Shown: positions 50,538 to 61,862 of the stretch, in pieces
Position numbering within the stretch: the stretch's first letter is position 1
Layout: every line of letters begins with the position of its first letter
DNA from: Tanytarsus gracilentus
Lineage: Eukaryota; Arthropoda; Insecta; Diptera; Chironomidae
DNA: 64,000 nucleotides
Direction of reading: 5' to 3'
Assembly (NCBI GenBank): GCA_038502055.1
Contig: JAXRKN010000044.1
Location: 10,313,501-10,377,500, forward strand
Translations under genes and position numbers: made by a program
Notes under the pieces: generated by a model
Database searches by the model: none
Seen by the model: the letters and a program-made list of their open reading frames with translations, nothing else
Told to the model about the DNA's origin: nothing

Positions 50538-51552
50538 ATGGAGGAATTAAAAGAGAAATTATTAAATCACATTAGTCTGAATAATGCTGCATTTTTCAAG
50601 TACCAACAAAGAGACGAAGAGGAGTTGAGTGTATGTCAGCGTAAAACATTAGCCGAAAACCTTCTTGAGAAATCTACAACTATGTTCATAAATCGTTTTG
50701 GTAATTTTTTAAAAAAAGACCATATCGAGTACTTTAATTTGATTCATTATGATGACAAGGAAAAAGAGATTATGATTAAAGGTAAATTTCACTTAAATTT
50801 TAATAAAATTAACATATTAAATTTCTCTAATTTTAGCTCAATTAAAAAACATCATCTACAACATGGATCATCAGCAAACAATAGTCAGAAATCGCCGTTA
50901 TGCAGCGATGCTTTTAATGATCAAAGAAAAAAATTCATACTTTAGTGAAGATGAAATGATTCGAAGAGATCCGGCGCTCTTTGAAGAGATTGTTGGTCAA
51001 TTTTTAAGTAAAGCTGAGAAGCAGGCTAGGAGGGATTTTGACCCACGCTCAAGTACACTAGTTGATATTCTTTTGAATTCAATTGACCAAAAAAATGAAG
51101 ACGAGAGAAATGAAAATGAAAATTCAAGTACAAACGAGGATAACAACGACATGAGTGAAGACAGCAGTCACGAAGAACAATGGGGAAATTTTGATGGTGA
51201 GAAGCGAGCTAAAGAGAGGAAAAGAAAGTACATCACTCATGGTGAACGAGAAATCCTCAAAGGCGAGTGGACCTCAAAGATTTACAATAATTTTATCAGC
51301 GGCAAAGATTCAGAATTTTTCGACTACACACAAGTGGACGAGAATGAGGCATACGATGAAACAATTGAGAACGATCAAGACTGTCAAGAAAAATATTTCG
51401 ATGAGGATGATGAAAACTCAAAATTAAGCGCTAAAAATGAAAGTCAATCACAAGAGAGTGAAGATGAGCTAGATGTATACATGAAGCACATTGAAGGTCA
51501 CTTAAAACGACAAAATCAGAATAACTTCACCGAAGAATTTGATGATGATTAA
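50538..51552 (+). CDS. CCDC97: CCDC97-like protein
   Basis: Conserved eukaryotic protein, reported in spliceosome-associated complexes; its precise role is poorly known. Exons 50538-50781 and 50837-51552 give 319 aa. Family landmarks are RFGNFLKKDHIEYF, VRNRRYAAMLLMI and YFSEDEMIRRDPALFEEIVGQFL. A Glu/Asn/Asp-rich middle follows, then KRKYITHGEREIL and FISGKDSEFFDYTQVDENEAYD. It has no membrane segment, and the C-terminal third is strongly acidic. It is convergent with CHIP, with 199 bp between stops. Confidence 0.9.
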
Positions 51553-51577
51553 ATTTTTAAGTTTATTTTTTTCGGGA

Positions 51578-51583
51578 AATAAA
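51578..51583 (+). terminator. Polyadenylation signal of CCDC97
   Basis: AATAAA lies 26 bp after the stop codon, with T-rich sequence beyond. It is in the short gap before the convergent CHIP gene. Confidence 0.6.
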
Positions 51584-51751
51584 GCTTCGAACATCCTTAA
51601 AAATTTATTTTAAATTAACCATAAATCGTAACATTTTTTTTTGAAAATAGGGGATGAAATTTTAACTGAATATTTACACAAATTTGTCACATTTATAATG
51701 GATACATTAAGTTTAAGTTATTCACATATTCCAGTCGAAAGCTTCGCGTTT

Positions 51752-53043
51752 TTAATACTCCAAAGCCCATTCATTTTCTTGAACGAATGCCGCAACGACT
51801 TCCTAAAATGAAATTTACATTAAAATTAAAAACTTAAATATAAATTTATCTTGCCTTCATTGATAAATTAGGAACAAGCTGTTCAACAGTTATGGGAACT
51901 CGCGATATTGGATCAAAGTGCCCAACTCGCTGCAAATGCTCTTCAATATCCTTCCGCTCGTATGTAATTCCCGACGGTGTTACAACTGGTTCGTTCTAAA
52001 ATAAAGAGTTAGCTTAACACTATTTATTTAAAAATTTTAAACTTGCCAAAATTTCAAAGCTTATTTTTCCGCACAAGTAATCAGGAACTTCTCGTTTACG
52101 GCGACGGTCATCAATTTTAGCAAACATTCCATTCAGTTCATTCGTATAGTTTTCCTTTAAAAATAATTTATAAAATTTACCACGTAGATCAATTCTAACA
52201 CCTTACACATTTCTCTTGAATTTCAGCTTCAGCTTCTTTTTTAGTCTCGTCATCTAATGTGTCATCGAGTGAAAGTTTTTGTATTCGATTCTCCATGTCC
52301 TCAGTAATTAGACGATTGAGATATGACTGAAGTTCAATTTCTTGCGTTATTCGCTTTTCTTCGAGCAAATTCCATCGCTTCTTACGCGCCAATCTCAGCT
52401 GACAACTAAATTAACGTTTATAAAATGCCTTTTAATGAAGTCAAATAGGATACAACTCACGCAATATCGTCACCAAAATTTAGTTTTTGCTCTTTGCCGA
52501 GATCCTGGGCGCGCTGCAAATGCTTAATTGCCTCTTCAAATAGTTCAAGCTCGAGGAGCGAAAGGCCTAGGAAAAAATGGCCTTTGATCAAATTGCTGTC
52601 CATATCGAGTGCACGTCGACAGTCCTGACAGGCCTGCTCATATTTCTTCATTTTTATATAGCAAAGCGAACGATTAGTAAAGTATGTTGGGTTTGTTGGA
52701 TTCTTTACCTAAAAAAAGTAAATTAGAGTTGGCATTAAAAAAATTAAAGGATTTCTATTCTATTTCGAAACACACTTAAAAATAATGAACAGCGGTGACT
52801 GTGATGTGATTTAATTAGCACATGTGCGTCTTTTATACCTGATAAATCCAATTTACGTCGATAAGTACTTAAAGACTTATTTTTGTAACTGCTACATCAT
52901 AATACACTGACACCTTAACTTAATTTTTAACTTACAATTGCCTTTGAGTAGCAGCTTATTGCATCCTCATATTTCCTCGCTGCGAAGAGCTTATTTCCGT
53001 GATCCTTTAACTCGACGTCACTTAGCGCTGCCTTCTGACTCAT
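51752..53043 (-). CDS. STUB1: CHIP/STUB1 co-chaperone U-box ubiquitin ligase
   Basis: Binds Hsp70/Hsp90 C-termini and ubiquitinates misfolded clients in the cytosol. Exons are 53043-52936, 52708-52461, 52405-52207, 52154-52047, 51995-51855 and 51802-51752, giving 284 aa. Three TPR repeats (about 10-120) carry KDHGNKLFAARKYEDAI, YFTNRSLCYIKM and GHFFLGLSLLELE. A coiled-coil follows KKRWNLLEEKRITQE. The U-box (about 210-275) has PDYLCGKISFEI, TPSGITYERKDIEEHL and HFDPISRVPIT, and the protein ends in WALEY. Two introns (52046-51996 and 51854-51803) use GC rather than GT donors. Domain order and length are standard. Confidence 0.96.
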
Positions 53044-53522
53044 TTTGCAACCCAATTTTATATTTTTCTACGTTTCTAAAAAAGTTTTTTCTCGTCTTAC
53101 TTTCAGCTGATTTTGAATTTGATTTTGAGGCGAGCGCTGTTTATGATATTGACAGCTTACAACTTAGTTGACATTGGCTGCACACTTTTAGAACTTGATT
53201 CGAGTCTTTAAACATGAATTAAAAGAATATTGTGAAAATTTCTTTTGAAAATAAAGATGAACCGTGTAGCTTGCGATGAATTAAAGTTTCCTTCAAGTTG
53301 AACAAATTTAAATTTAAATAATACGTTAGAGAAACTTTTCTTTAACAGACATTTAAAATTCAAATATAAATAAATTCACAAACGAGGTGTTCATTTCAGT
53401 TTGGTTCAAAAATCAGTTCGCAGCACACACAGATTATTAAAAAATAAAATTATTTCCATTTAAACCATTTTAACTTTGCTAGAATATGTCACAAGTAGTT
53501 GAGCGCTATTAAAAAGTTCACG
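53044..53522. promoter_or_regulatory. Divergent promoter region of CHIP and SNX17
   Basis: The 479 bp between two divergent start codons. No strong core promoter motif is visible; a TCAGTT initiator-like string occurs at 53396-53401 on the plus strand. Confidence 0.4.
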
Positions 53523-56158
53523 ATGCATTTCTCAATTCCCGATTTGGAAGTTTTTATGAAGGATAAAACGAATTTCACTGTAAGTAAAAAAAAAGTTGGA
53601 CAATAATAAAGAAGATTCGCTTTGTGTTATTTTTGGGTTTACAAAAATTTGCTGGTATTCAAAAAATCAAAATTAAAAAATCTTAGTAAAATTCAAAAAA
53701 CCCAAAAAGCTTTTAATTCAGAAGCTTAAATAGCGGAGCTATCGAATGCTCACTTGTTTTCCTTTTGTGAGTAATTTAATTGAAATTATTATGTTCAATT
53801 TATAAAGAATACTACGCGTGTGATAAAAAACAGCTCAATACTAAAGAGTTTATTAACTTCTCAAGGTTCACATCTGATTCATTGTGTCATCAATTAATTG
53901 TCGTTCTAAAGTTTCATAATCTATAGTACTTTAATACTTTAGAGCGATATCAATATTTTACATATGAGCGATTCATGTTGTCCTTCAAAAAAACTTGAAG
54001 TCTCATTTTCCACTAATTAATTAAGCTGGTTTTTTGACATTTAATAATTTTCCAAATTGTTTTTTAAATTTAAAAAATCTCCAATTTCCAAAAGTGTTTG
54101 AATGCGCTAAAAAACAGCCGTAATCTCACATATGATGATATCTTCATAAAGCTCAATAAAAAAAGATAATTTCTCTCTCTCTTTATACGCTTTTTATTGC
54201 ACCTCCAATGGAGCAGCTACTGAGCAAAGCGATTTAAATCTCATCAGCATATAATATGAAAAATTTACTTTAATAAACTTTCAAGTATATATTCAATATC
54301 TTCGCATATGTTTAAGCTACAAGCATGTTAAAATGAATATTGAAAGTGAATTTTATTTTCCAATTTACATTTCTCACATACCCGCAGGTTGTTGATTTCG
54401 ATTAAAATCAATTAATGGAATTTCAATACTGAATTTACTCAAAATAACTTCGCGCAAAAGATTAAGGTGGAATGTTTTTCAAGGAGATTCCTTTGACAGT
54501 TGAATTTCCCCGAATAGATTATTGCAATTTCTGATAAGCTTATGTACACACAATTTGTTCTTCAATAAATCTCGATGCACACTTTAAAAAAGTGATTGTT
54601 AACTTTTATGAACTTCATACAAGAAAATAAAAGCAGACGAGTTCAATGTGTATATAATGCACGCTAACTAAATTTGTCATCTTGATCTCTCATAATTTAC
54701 TTTTTCTCTCCCTTTTTTAGGGCTTTAATATTTACATAAATGGAAGTTTTCATTGTTGTCTTCGATATAAGCAGCTGCATAGCCTGCACGAGCAACTTAA
54801 AAAATCGCTACTGAATTTATCGCTTCCTCAATTTCCACCAAAGAAGCTTTTAACGCTTACAGCAAATGAGTTGGAACAGAGACGCTTGGGACTGGAGAGA
54901 TATTTGCAGCTGGTCGGACAAGATCCAGTGCTTTCCAAATCTAATTTATTAAGGACATTCCTAATGAATGCTCAACAAGAGTCGGCGTTCGTTGAAACCT
55001 ACGAAACAGAACTCGATGTCTTCCTCATGAATGGATTTTGCATTAAAATTAAAATTTCGACAACCGAATGTTCCTCAAAAGTGCTTGAGAAGGCTCTCCG
55101 ATCGGTTGAAATATCAGACAATGCAATTTTCTTCTTCGCCTTATTTCTCCTTCGACGAAATGCCGATGGAAGTTTGACACTTTTACGTAAATTGATGGAC
55201 TTTGAGTCGCCTTTTATTTCACTTCGCTTGGCGAGTGACTGTGAAATTGTGATCAGAAAAAATTATTGGGATGAGTCGTTTGATTTGGATCTGATGCGAG
55301 ACCGCATAGCTACGAATCTCCTTTACATTCAGGCGATAAGTGATGTCGAACGTGGCTGGATAGCGACGACTGTTGAAAAGAAAAGAGAATTGAATGCACT
55401 GCAGACGACAGGAAATAAAATGGACTATATAAATATTGTAAGGAGCCTGCCATGCTATGGATGTCTTCAATTTGAAAATGTCAATTGTGATTTTCCCGAG
55501 CCAGACACGATGGCAACAATAATTGTAGGGAATTCAGAGCTCGCAATAAAGACGGCGTATGGAAATTGTCAGTTTCAAGAGACAAAATTTAAAGTGACTC
55601 GAATGCGGTCTTGGCGAATTACGACCATTCACAATAATGACAAAGAAGCCTCGCTAGAGAAACGCATTAGAATGAATGAAAATCATAAAAATTCTCGCTA
55701 CACTTTTGAGCTCTCCTTTGAATATCTCATGGCAAAAAATTCACTGAAATGGATTAAGTTGGTTACTGAACAAGCGATGCTCATCTCAGTGTGTCTTCAG
55801 GTATGAGAGCTTTTAATTGAGTTTTAAATTTGAACAATAAAAATTATTTTTTCAGAGCATGGTTGACGAACTCTTAAATCAAAAGAACGGCTACGATGCA
55901 AACAACATTCAATACTCGCAAACACACGATCAACAACTCAGTTATATTCGTCGTGATGACAGCAGTTCAGGGATGTCACATTCGACTAGCGATGGCTCAA
56001 TTGATAATGAATTAAAGTTCATTGTGGGTCGTCGAGGTGGAGGCAGTGAATCAAAAGCGCGAATTAAAAAGCAAATTTCGACTGCGGTAAGATTTGAGAA
56101 TGGCAAAGAATCGCTCCAGAATGAAGCATTTGAAAATATCGGTGACGATGATTTATAA
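53523..56158 (+). CDS. Snx17: Sorting nexin 17 (PX-FERM cargo adaptor)
   Basis: Endosomal adaptor that recycles NPxY-motif receptors such as integrins through Retriever. Exons 53523-53579, 54721-55800 and 55856-56158 give 479 aa (human 470). The PX domain begins MHFSIPDLEV and includes GSFHCCLRYKQLHSLHEQL and PPKKLLTLTANELEQRR. The FERM-like part carries FELSFEYLMAKNSLKW, MRSWRIT, ISVCLQSMVDEL and LYIQAISDVERGWI. The tail ends FENIGDDDL, matching the extreme C-terminus by which SNX17 binds Retriever. A 1.1-kb first intron separates the 19-residue first exon, which joins in phase. Confidence 0.95.
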
Positions 56159-57479
56159 AACCTTATTTGAACCATTTTTAATCGCTCATAACTGTTGTAG
56201 GACGGTAAACTATACGTAAATGGTATTTAAATACTTTTCAGTTGCAAAATTTATCCGTGCTGAATAAAAATATATAGATTATTTTTTAAATTAAATATTT
56301 TTTAATATGCTCTTTTTATTATCTTTTCAATTACATAGCTGATACTCATCGACACTTTTTTTGTATATATATATTTTTTTTCAGGAAGAGTTAGCGGACA
56401 AGAGATAAATAAAAATTTCAGTTAGTTTGAAAGAGTTTCAAGAAGAAATTGATTTTTTTTGGTTTATAATTTTTTCCTAGTTGTCTATTAAAATATTTTT
56501 TCTTTCTTTTTATGCGTCATCATGCAACATGTGCGAGATATATATTTTAAAATAATTAATGGAAAAATTATACAAATCTCAGCATTTTCGTTAGAAAAAA
56601 AATCAATTTTTAGAGACTCTTTTTGTGTTTGTCAAAACAAAAACTTTAAAAGCAAGAGAGATTTTTTCATAAATAAAGTCATGATATAAAAAGTTTTTTG
56701 AATCATTAGCACGCGGCAGGCTTATAGATTAGTTATTCGTTAAATTTGTCATAACAATCAAGAATTAGCTATAAGTAAAATTCCTTCAAACTCACGAACA
56801 ACTCTATAAGTAAGAATTGTTAAATAAATTAACTTTGTTTTGATTAAATAGTTTTTAATGATATTTTTTTCACAGAATGAACTGGGAATGAGAAATCTCA
56901 CTGATAAAATAACACACGCGTGTGACAAAAATTTAAATAGAGTGAAAATAATTAAGTTAAGAGAAGAAAACAACGAAAAGAGGTTAAATATTAATTTATT
57001 CGTGTCAGATATGATAATTTTTTTGTGATAATAAGTTCTCATCGGGAAGAATTTCTTGTATAGTCACTTAACAATTACAATTCATTAATTAAACTCTCTT
57101 TTTTCGTCTCATATCTATTAACATCTTTTTACAGTGATTTTAAATAACTTGTTCGTGACAAATTTTTGTTCTTTTTAAGTTTCTTCAATTCACTTCCTAA
57201 TATCAAAGATAAATTTTTTCTCTCTCATAATTCAGTTAATGGAATAAAATTACTTTTTTTCTTCAGAAAATGCCATCATTTTGGTAATATACTAATCCTT
57301 TTTTGCGTAGTTTGAGATTTTCTTCATCGATAAACACTCACAATATTTTTTTTTGTAAAGACATGCAGTAAATCATTTGAGTAGGATGGATTTTGAATAT
57401 TCTCTTTACACTCAATTATTTCACATCGTCATCATCAAGGTACGGATGTTTTGTAGATATATTTTTACGTCATAACAAT
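56159..57479. other. 3' flanks of SNX17 and mind bomb 2
   Basis: A convergent intergenic region of 1.3 kb, very AT-rich, with no gene seen. Confidence 0.5.
56263..56268 (+). terminator. Polyadenylation signal of SNX17
   Basis: AATAAA lies 105 bp after the SNX17 stop codon. Confidence 0.5.
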
Positions 57480-60400
57480 TTAATATAAATTAATCTTTTT
57501 GGCAATCGTCTTTCGACACCTGAAAATAGTTTATTAATTAAATTAATTGCAAACAATTGAAAAACACTAAATGACTTACATGTGACAAGTTTTGAGTGTC
57601 TCGGCACATTTTGAGCATGCACTATGCCCACAAAGAAAGGCCACATTGCGCCTACGTTCCATGCAAATTCCACACGAATGTGTCTCTTCGATTTCTTGTA
57701 TTTTACTCTCCAGATATCGCATGCGATCGGCTGAAGGTTGTCGATGATTCTCTTTGGGAAGCAAAAGCTTTCCATTTATTGCAAATCTCTTTTCGATGCC
57801 CGTTTGACACGAGATACATTTTTTCATCCTCATACCGCACTCTTCACAACAGATCTGATGATAGCATGGCTCAAAAGTGACCATAAATTGTAGCTCATTG
57901 CACACGATGCATTCCTGTGGCGTTTGGAGCTGTGGCTTGCCATTAAACGGTTGTTGTTGTTGTGGTAGTGGTGGCCTAGGCTGTTGTTGTTTTCGACTAA
58001 CATGCTGCTTGGAAGATGCCATTGGAAGTGGGGGAGATTGGCTATTATTGCGATTTGGCGAACTACTTGAGGACTCCGTGATGATTGCACTGGAAGAAGT
58101 GGTCGGTTCCGCATGCGGAAGCGTTGGCGGCGGTGAAATGGTTAAATTACGTCTAATCTCATTGTTGAGTTTCTTTTCGTCTTCGCCAATTGTGGCATTT
58201 GCACTGGCAGCCGTCGTTGGTAGTGGCGGAGTTGCCGTGTCATTTCGCTGGTTATTATTATTATTGTTGTTGTTGTTGTTATTATTAATGGTAATATTAT
58301 TATTTCTATTTCTTCTAGCTGGTGTCGGCGGATTCGATGCACTGTTGGCATTGCAGTTTGCCATTGAAGAGCTTCCACCTGGAAAGAATCATAATGAAAT
58401 AACTCAAGGACAATTTTTATAGAGCAATTAACTATTTCGACCTCATTTTAATTAACTTCAAGATTGACCGTGATCAATGAACTCAATATTGATTTCCTTA
58501 ATAAAAAATTGTATACTCACCACTATTGTCCTGTTCTAAAGTTGTCGAATCCTGTGATGTCAAGTTCATCATCTCAATGTTATTATAAAGCTCCGACATA
58601 TCTCTCGATTGATTGCAATCATTGCTACTGCTGCTACTGGCATTGATCGCAGTTGTAGTGTTATTCGCATTCGCAGGTACAATTCGTTTCTTCTCATAAC
58701 TAAGAATAAGGTCTCGTATTTCTTGCTCAGGTATCCAATCAAAAATTCTCGCTCCCTTGTAGTTTGGCTCCATTTTACATCCTTCTTGCGAAAGATAACA
58801 GAGAAGTGTATACATCAATCGATGCTCCTGTATGTGACCAATTTGCTGATAAATTTCATGAATTTTTGGTGCTTCTTGCTGTGGCACTTCTTGAACAAGG
58901 TTTGCTTTCTTAATAATAGTCAAATGCATGGCATTGTCACCGTCTTCGTCCTTTGCGAGAATATCACATCCCAATTCGACGAGCTTCTCGACTGCTGCTG
59001 CATGACCTTGACTAACGGCGAGCAAGAATGGTGTTTGTCGTCGATCATTTCGTATATTAATATCTGCCAGTCCTTCCTTAACAAGGACCTCGCAGACGTG
59101 ACTGTGTCCATTTAAAGCGGCCAAATGGAGAGCGGAAAATCCGTCATCCTTTTTCACATCGACGAGTTGTCGAGCGAGCTGCAGAATACGTCGAGCTGCA
59201 AACTATATGAAGTTTTTTATTAAAATGAATTTTCTTTTTATTAACTAACAAAATTATAACATACCACATTTCCTTTCAATGACGCGTGATGAAGGCAGTT
59301 GAAGCCTCTCTTGTTTCGAATTGTCAAATCAAGTGACGGGACATTGCACAGCAATTCAACAACTTCAGAATTTTCCTTTCCAATAGCGTCATGAAGTGCG
59401 GAATCGCCTGCATAAAAAAAAGTTAATTAAGCGACCGCTTGAAAAAAATTCAATTATAAAAAACTCACCATATGAGTCCTGGAGATTAACATCCGCGTTA
59501 AATTCGAGTAAAATTCGCACGCAATTCGGCGGTTTTTTGTGTGCGGAAATGTGTAGTGCCGTACAGTGGCTGGCATTGAGAACATTAATATTTGCACCGT
59601 GTTGGAGTAAAATTCGCATAATTTCCGGTTGATTGCCGAAAGCAGCGTAGTGTAGTACACTATCACCCTCCTTATCGACAATGTTAACATTGGCGCCAAC
59701 CGATAAGAGATATTCTACGAGAGCTTTGTGTCCTTGATGGGCGGCCACTTGCAAGCACGTCTTACCACCACTCATAACATCGACTTGATCGAGATTTGCA
59801 CTGTAAATTATTTAGTTAGTAAATAAACTATTACAATAAAAATTGAGAAATAAAATTACCTCAAATAGTGCTGAACATATTCTAATTTGCCTTGAGCAGC
59901 CTCTCGCACTAGCTTATCTGCAGCTGAAGTTCCCGACAAGCCCTGCAGCGGCATTAGAACGTGATCAGTTCTCTGATGACTCAAATCCATCATACTATTT
60001 GATCTCTCCGCTTGCGATGCCATTGGTGAGCGTTCAAGTCTGACACATTTTGGATTTAGAGTCCATGCCACGCCGTCATCGAGCTGTGTTACTCGCAAAT
60101 CCCCATCAGCATATACTTTAACTACCTTGCAAGTTTTTCCGAGAGCATTTCGCATCGTTTCAACAAATTCCCCGTGGCCTTTCTGCAACTGCTGGAGCTT
60201 ACAGACATCACTAATTATCGTAACTAGATCGCCAACGTGAAAGCTAAACACTTTGACAAGGGCGGCCGGGTGAAATGTCCATCGATTGGAACATCCTTCA
60301 TATTGTACTCTGTTTGAAAATTGACACCTTTTATTCTTCCTCGAATTGCAATTTATAAAATTCATTTTATATCTCACCTAATATCACCTTTCTCAGTTAT

Positions 60401-61862
60401 TCGATGGACAGTTCCGATTTTACTAAGAAATTCAGTCATTCGAGGATTCCAGCCTCCATGCCCCTGTTGTAATCTCATAAGACTCTCCTTATCTAGACAC
60501 ACACGCACTCGATCGCCGACATAAAAAATTGGCCTATTCGCCTGCACGACAGGCTGCTGCTCATCGCGTTGCCCCAACACAGGCATGTGATCTTTATAGT
60601 AGTAGCCGCCGACTGATGGAACAACGTATTTCAAATCCACGTTCCCTTTATGACCTTGTTAAAAAAAATTATAACTGTTTAAACTTTTTTCGAGTCAAGT
60701 TTGAAACTTACCTAATCTATAAACATTTGTTGAGCCAGATGCCCACGAGACGTTCGCAACGCTTCGACAAGATTCGTTATCCCATCCACGAATTTCCATT
60801 ACTCGCCCAGTCTTGCCTTCACCACCATCTTGTACACCCCACTCCCAATCACTGTACGCGAAAAAATTAAAAGCAAGATAATTTGATTAAAAAAAATTAT
60901 TCATGATAATTATGCCAATCAAACTCACGGTCCACGGACGACTTTTGCGTTGACAAAGATTCCTTTTAATTGGATACGAACAGAGCCGGCTCTTGGCGGT
61001 ACGCGAACACTGTGAAAAATATAAAGATAATTATTTTCTTCATCATCGGCGAATAATAATTTTTTAGATCAAAGCGATAAAAGTTGAAACTTTTTAAAAT
61101 TATTTCTGAGAGTGCGAATGAAAAGTATAGCATGGTAACAGCTCTTTTATAACAAAATCATCCACTTCATGAAGCATATTATATTATTCCATGTGCAACA
61201 TAATTAAGTTAACAAATGCCATTAATTTTTCACCAACTCACCCAACACTATTTGCCGTTTGATAACGCACAAATGAGTGCTCTAAATTGTGTACATCATT
61301 TCCATAGCAATGCGCACACAAATCAAAATTGGCACATTCTGCACACCGAAAAAGAATGCCAGCGATTCCCGCCTTCTTGCAGCCGTCACAAATTATATTC
61401 GGATGACGAACTCCAATCTGAGCGTTATCGACGACGATTAAATCATATTGACCTTGATAACCGACTCGATAATTTGTACTGTTTGAGAAAGAAAAGATGA
61501 AGAAAATTTAATTGCGAAAATAATTCAGCTTTATAGTGAATCATTTAATTAAGCTTTGTTATAGGTCGATAGAATTTGAACTTCATCGAAAACATTAAAC
61601 ACGCCTTAATTGCTCCTTTAAAAAAATTATAATAAAATTATCGAGTTAAATGAGTCATTTATAGCTAGCTAAAAGTTCTTATACAGTTCTCATGATTAAA
61701 TTTTAATAATCTCAATTAAAATATTTTGTAATTTTCAGAATAAACAGTCATTAACTCACCGATGACCAGAGTCCCAATTGACAACTACAGTCTTTTCTGG
61801 CGAATGTGTTGATCCACTGCGTCCAACTTCACACAAAGTTCCAACGTGACCTTCACCTCCGT
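57480..61862 (-). CDS. mib2: Mind bomb 2 E3 ubiquitin ligase (5' end not seen)
   Basis: RING ubiquitin ligase linked to Notch-ligand endocytosis and muscle integrity. Visible exons are 61862-61760, 61478-61242, 61009-60929, 60851-60712, 60654-60378, 60309-59860, 59800-59469, 59407-59265, 59202-58521, 58378-57580 and 57519-57480, about 1093 aa. Domains in order are a partial Mib/HERC2 repeat, a ZZ finger (CDGCKKAG...HCYGNDVHNLEHSF), a second Mib/HERC2 repeat (DWEWGVQDGGEGKTG), GGYYYKDHMPVLG, Mib repeats (GHGGWNPRM, GHGEFVETM), ankyrin repeats, then two RINGs starting ECIVCNEL and CGICMERRRN and ending CHMCRKTIAKKINLY. Two RINGs and the GGYYYKDH block favour mib2 over mib1. The region before the first RING carries poly-Asn and Pro/Ser-rich low complexity. 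The first coding exon lies upstream and was not found in this window. Confidence 0.93.
58251..58289 (-). repeat. AAT/AAC trinucleotide repeat coding poly-Asn in mib2
   Basis: A run of TTA and TTG triplets on the plus strand reads as AAT/AAC on the coding strand and gives a run of 12 Asn residues in the spacer between ankyrin repeats and RINGs. Such tracts vary in length between individuals. Confidence 0.85.

Noticed and set aside
57877..58422. 181-codon plus-strand open frame
   Set aside because: It is antisense to the mib2 RING and poly-Asn exon. Its poly-Leu run is the complement of the Asn codon repeat.
57480..61862. Assignment as mind bomb 1
   Set aside because: Only two RINGs are present, and the GGYYYKDH block, ankyrin wording and ECIVCNEL RING fit mind bomb 2 better. 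Mind bomb 1 usually has three RINGs.
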